Below are positions 61,396 to 64,000 of a stretch of 64,000 nucleotides of DNA, one piece after another; position 1 is the first letter of the stretch; the number at the start of each line of letters is the position of its first letter. The DNA comes from Thalassococcus profundi (GTDB lineage Bacteria; Pseudomonadota; Alphaproteobacteria; Rhodobacterales; Rhodobacteraceae): NCBI RefSeq assembly GCF_003344785.1, contig NZ_QPMK01000018.1:34363-98362 (forward strand), written 5' to 3'. Under the pieces are notes generated by a model, which was not told the origin of the DNA, made no database searches, and saw only the letters and a program-made list of their open reading frames with translations. A program made the translations under genes and the position numbers.

Positions 61396-62298
61396 TCAGG
61401 CCGTCAGCCCCTCGGGCTCTTCCAGCCCGTTGGCCCGGCAGCAGGCGGTCAGCGTGTTGGCCAGCAGGCAGGCGATGGTCATCGGCCCGACGCCGCCCGG
61501 CACCGGGGTGATCGCCCCCGCCACCTCGGCGCAGCTGTCGTAATCCACGTCGCCCACCAGCCGGGTCTTGCCTTCGCCCTTCTCCGGCGCGTCGATGCGG
61601 TTGATGCCCACGTCGATCACCGTCGCCCCCGGCTTGATCCAGTCGCCCGGCACCATCTGCGGACGGCCCACGGCGGCCACGACGATATCGGCACGACGCA
61701 CCACGTCCGCGAGGTCCTTGGTGCGCGAATGCGCGATCGTCACGGTGCAGCTGTCGCCCAGCAGCAGCTGCGCCATCGGCTTGCCGACGATGTTCGACCG
61801 GCCCAGCACCACGGCGTTCATGCCCGACAGCGACCCGTGATGATCGCGCAACATCATCAGCGACCCCAGAGGCGTGCAGGGCACCATGCTCTTCTGCCCC
61901 GTGCCCAGCAGGCCGACGTTGGAGATATGAAACCCGTCGACATCCTTCGCCGGATCGATGGCGTTGATGATGAGGTCCGAATTCAGGTGATCGGGCAGCG
62001 GCAGCTGCACCAGGATACCATGCACAGCCGGGTCGTTGTTTAGCTTCTCGACGATGGCCAGCAGGTCTTCCTCCGAAGTGTCGGCATCGAGCTTGTGCTC
62101 GTAGGAATTCATGCCCACCTCGACGGTCATCTTGCCCTTGGATCGGACGTAGACCTGGCTCGCAGGGTCCTCGCCCACCAGCACCACGGCGAGGCCGGGG
62201 GTGATGCCGTTCTGTTCCTTGATCTCGGCCACACGGGCCGCGACCTTGTCCCGGACGGATGCGGCGAAGGCCTTGCCGTCAATGATCGTTGCTGTCAT
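61396..62298 (-). CDS. folD: Bifunctional methylenetetrahydrofolate dehydrogenase/cyclohydrolase
   Basis: Interconverts methylene-, methenyl- and formyl-tetrahydrofolate with NADP. 300 residues from the ATG at 62298 ([20 protein letters not shown]). Signatures: [20 protein letters not shown] with the catalytic Lys, [20 protein letters not shown], and the cofactor-binding [15 protein letters not shown]. The C-terminal [20 protein letters not shown] is standard. It is downstream of fhs on the same strand, separated by 368 bp with strong hairpins. Confidence 0.95.
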   Translation of the reverse strand: MTATIIDGKAFAASVRDKVAARVAEIKEQNGITPGLAVVLVGEDPASQVYVRSKGKMTVEVGMNSYEHKLDADTSEEDLLAIVEKLNNDPAVHGILVQLPLPDHLNSDLIINAIDPAKDVDGFHISNVGLLGTGQKSMVPCTPLGSLMMLRDHHGSLSGMNAVVLGRSNIVGKPMAQLLLGDSCTVTIAHSRTKDLADVVRRADIVVAAVGRPQMVPGDWIKPGATVIDVGINRIDAPEKGEGKTRLVGDVDYDSCAEVAGAITPVPGGVGPMTIACLLANTLTACCRANGLEEPEGLTA

Positions 62299-62607
62299 CT
62301 CGCGTTCCTTGTCTTGCACCCGAAGCCGGGCGTCTCTGGTTCCAAACTATCCGCGCATGAAGCGCCATCGCTGCCCCGACCGCGACCGTTCCGGGCATCC
62401 CCCCGACCGCGCCACCTTTCGCGGGACGAAAGGATCAAAGGACCGACCCCGCCCCTTCTCCGGTTTCGAAAAACCTCCGCCGGAGGCACCGGCGCGGCCT
62501 TGGGCCGCGGCGGTTCGGCGTGGGGTCTCTCGGCCGGGCGGGGTGTCGCAGGGTGGCGGGACCGGTGCGTCTTTCCACCCCGCCCCATTTCCACCGGGCC
62601 GGACTCC
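62299..62607. other. Spacer between folD and the fhs terminators
   Basis: About 310 bp, very GC-rich, with short inverted motifs (for example CCTCCGCCGGAGG near 62476). No gene is supported. The part next to folD should hold its promoter. Confidence 0.4.
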
Positions 62608-62666
62608 GCGGGTTGGCTTTGCCAACCCGCTCTGTCCGGTTCGGCGCCTTCGTGCGCGAAGGCGCC
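62608..62666 (-). terminator. Two tandem hairpins after fhs
   Basis: Hairpin A (62643-62666) is GGCGCCTTCG-TGCG-CGAAGGCGCC, a perfect 10-bp stem adjacent to the fhs stop. Hairpin B (62608-62630) is GCGGGTTGGC-TTT-GCCAACCCGC, also 10 bp with a 3-nt loop. Neither has a U-tract on the fhs strand. Together they are a convincing transcript end. Confidence 0.7.
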
Positions 62667-64000
62667 TTAAAACAGCCCTTCGATCAGCCCCTCGTCGTTG
62701 AGCCGGATGCTCTCGGATGCCGGGACCCGAGGCAGGCCGGGCATGGTCATGATCTCGCCGCAGATCGCCACGATGAACCCCGCCCCCGCCGACAGCCGCA
62801 CCTCGCGCACCGGCAGGCGGTGGCCGGTGGGCGCGCCGCGGCGGGTGGGGTCGGTGGTGAAGGAATACTGCGTCTTGGCCACGCAGATCGGCAGCGTGCC
62901 GTAGCCCTGCTCTTCCCAGTCCTTCAGCTGCGCCTTGATCTTGCCGTCCGCATCCACCCCGTCGGCGTGGTAGATGCCCTTGGCGATCGCCTCGATCTTC
63001 TCGAACAGCGGCATCTCGTCCGGGTAGAGCGTCTGGAACCGCGCCGCCCCCGAATCGGCGAGATCCGCCACCTTGCGCGCCATCTCCTCGATGCCGGCGC
63101 CGCCCTCGGCCCAGTGCTTGCAGAGCACCGCCTCGGACCCCTGCTCGGCCACGTAGTCCTTCACCGCCTGCACCTCGGCCTCGCTGTCCCCGGCGAAGTG
63201 GTTGATGCCCACGATCACCGGCACGCCGAAGCTTTTCACGTTGGCGATGTGCCGTCCGAGGTTCGGGCAGCCCGCCTGCACCGCCTCCACATTCTCGGCA
63301 CCGAGGTCGGCCTTGGCGACGCCGCCGTTCATCTTCATCGCCCGCACCGTCGCCACGATCACCACCGCATCCGGAGAAATCCCGGCCTTGCGGCACTTGA
63401 TGTTCATGAACTTCTCGGCGCCCAGGTCGGCGCCGAAGCCCGCCTCGGTCACCACGTAATCGGCGAGCTTCAGCGCCGTCGTGGTGGCGATGACCGAGTT
63501 GCAGCCGTGCGCGATGTTGGCGAAGGGACCGCCGTGCACGAAGGCCGGGTTGTTTTCCAGCGTCTGCACGAGATTGGGCTGCATCGCGTCCTTCAGCAGC
63601 ACCGTCATCGCGCCCGCCGCCTTGATGTCGCGGCAGAAGACCGGCGTCTTGTCGCGGCGGTAGGCGACGATCATGTCGCCCAGGCGACGCTCGAGATCCT
63701 TGAGATCGCGCGCCAGGCAGAGGATCGCCATGACCTCGGAGGCCACGGTGATGTCGAACCCGTCCTCGCGCGGGAAGCCGTTGGCGACGCCGCCGAGGGA
63801 ACTGGTGATCTGCCGCAAGCTGCGGTCGTTCATGTCGACGACCCGGCGCCAAGTGACCCGGCGCTGATCGATCTGCGCCTCGTTGCCCCAGTAGATGTGG
63901 TTGTCGATCATCGCGCTCAGAAGGCTGTGCGCGCTGGTGATGGCGTGGAAATCGCCGGTGAAATGCAGGTTCATGTCCTCCATCGGCACCACCTGCGCAT
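62667..64000 (-). CDS. fhs: Formate-tetrahydrofolate ligase (C-terminal part)
   Basis: ATP-dependent capture of formate as 10-formyltetrahydrofolate. About 444 residues lie in the window; the N-terminal quarter, with the ATP-binding P-loop, is beyond the right edge. Visible blocks: [20 protein letters not shown], then [40 protein letters not shown] and the C-terminal [20 protein letters not shown]. It ends GLIEGLF. With FolD it forms the folate one-carbon branch and could recycle formate released by HutG. Confidence 0.95.
   Translation of the reverse strand, partial: AQVVPMEDMNLHFTGDFHAITSAHSLLSAMIDNHIYWGNEAQIDQRRVTWRRVVDMNDRSLRQITSSLGGVANGFPREDGFDITVASEVMAILCLARDLKDLERRLGDMIVAYRRDKTPVFCRDIKAAGAMTVLLKDAMQPNLVQTLENNPAFVHGGPFANIAHGCNSVIATTTALKLADYVVTEAGFGADLGAEKFMNIKCRKAGISPDAVVIVATVRAMKMNGGVAKADLGAENVEAVQAGCPNLGRHIANVKSFGVPVIVGINHFAGDSEAEVQAVKDYVAEQGSEAVLCKHWAEGGAGIEEMARKVADLADSGAARFQTLYPDEMPLFEKIEAIAKGIYHADGVDADGKIKAQLKDWEEQGYGTLPICVAKTQYSFTTDPTRRGAPTGHRLPVREVRLSAGAGFIVAICGEIMTMPGLPRVPASESIRLNDEGLIEGLF

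Noticed and set aside
1..64000. CRISPR arrays, tRNA or rRNA genes, integrases and phage genes
   Set aside because: No regularly spaced repeats, no tRNA-like cloverleaf or TTCGA-arm sequence in the spacers, and no recombinase other than the IS3 remnant were found by reading.

Overview
The window is a GC-rich, densely packed bacterial chromosome segment. Gene content points to an alphaproteobacterium, probably Rhodobacterales/Roseobacter group: a TctABC solute carrier, Dpp-type ABC operons with a fused double ATPase, the HutF/HutG form of histidine degradation, a chromosomal ccdAB pair, Fhs/FolD, and iron operators of alphaproteobacterial type. This placement is an inference from gene families, not a computed phylogeny. 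No rRNA, tRNA, CRISPR array or phage was seen.

Layout. (1) 1-3.5 kb: a tripartite tricarboxylate transporter (tctA partial, tctB, tctC carrying an in-frame amber codon) with a GntR/UTRA regulator and a divergent lactonase-type amidohydrolase. (2) 3.6-14.3 kb: amino- and hydroxy-acid catabolism: semialdehyde dehydrogenase, tartrate-type dehydrogenase, two DAO-family oxidases, an Lrp regulator, a hydroxyacid dehydrogenase, an M20 deacylase, a HAD hydrolase and two related GNAT enzymes. (3) 14.5-25.6 kb: one long minus-strand operon encoding a Dpp-type ABC importer, a DAO oxidase, an ornithine-cyclodeaminase-like enzyme, a threonine-dehydratase-like enzyme, a hydroxylysine-kinase-like phosphotransferase and an AGXT2L-type (phospho-lyase) class III PLP enzyme. 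(4) 25.9-32.8 kb: two paralogous cupins (one broken), an aldehyde dehydrogenase, an unrecognised frameshifted gene, a D-threonine-aldolase-type enzyme, an aminotransferase and a DAO remnant. (5) 33.1-42.4 kb: energy-coupled iron uptake: TonB, two ExbD, ExbB, a small secreted protein, a FecCD-type ABC importer, DUF2218 and an outer-membrane receptor. (6) 43.0-46.8 kb: a cobalamin riboswitch upstream of an ECF cobalt/nickel transporter with a broken accessory gene. (7) 46.8-49.1 kb: a scar with a deleted IS3-family element, a fused E1-beta/SDR gene remnant and a decayed ABC permease. (8) 49.1-57.6 kb: an ABC permease and the hut regulon (hutC, hutUGHI, hutF). (9) 58-64 kb: ppc, ccdAB, folD and a partial fhs.

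How the parts fit. Most of the window is a nitrogen-compound scavenging island: import, deamination by oxidases, lyases or aminotransferases, and oxidation of the resulting semialdehydes. HutG releases formate, which Fhs and FolD can return to the folate pool. The most interesting module is the overlapping kinase/phospho-lyase pair at 14.6-17.0 kb, which suggests phosphorylation-dependent deamination of a hydroxylated amino acid such as 5-hydroxylysine. A second theme is gene decay: at least five genes carry single stops or homopolymer frameshifts (TAG, TAG, TAA, TGA, T5, A7), alongside several gene fragments.
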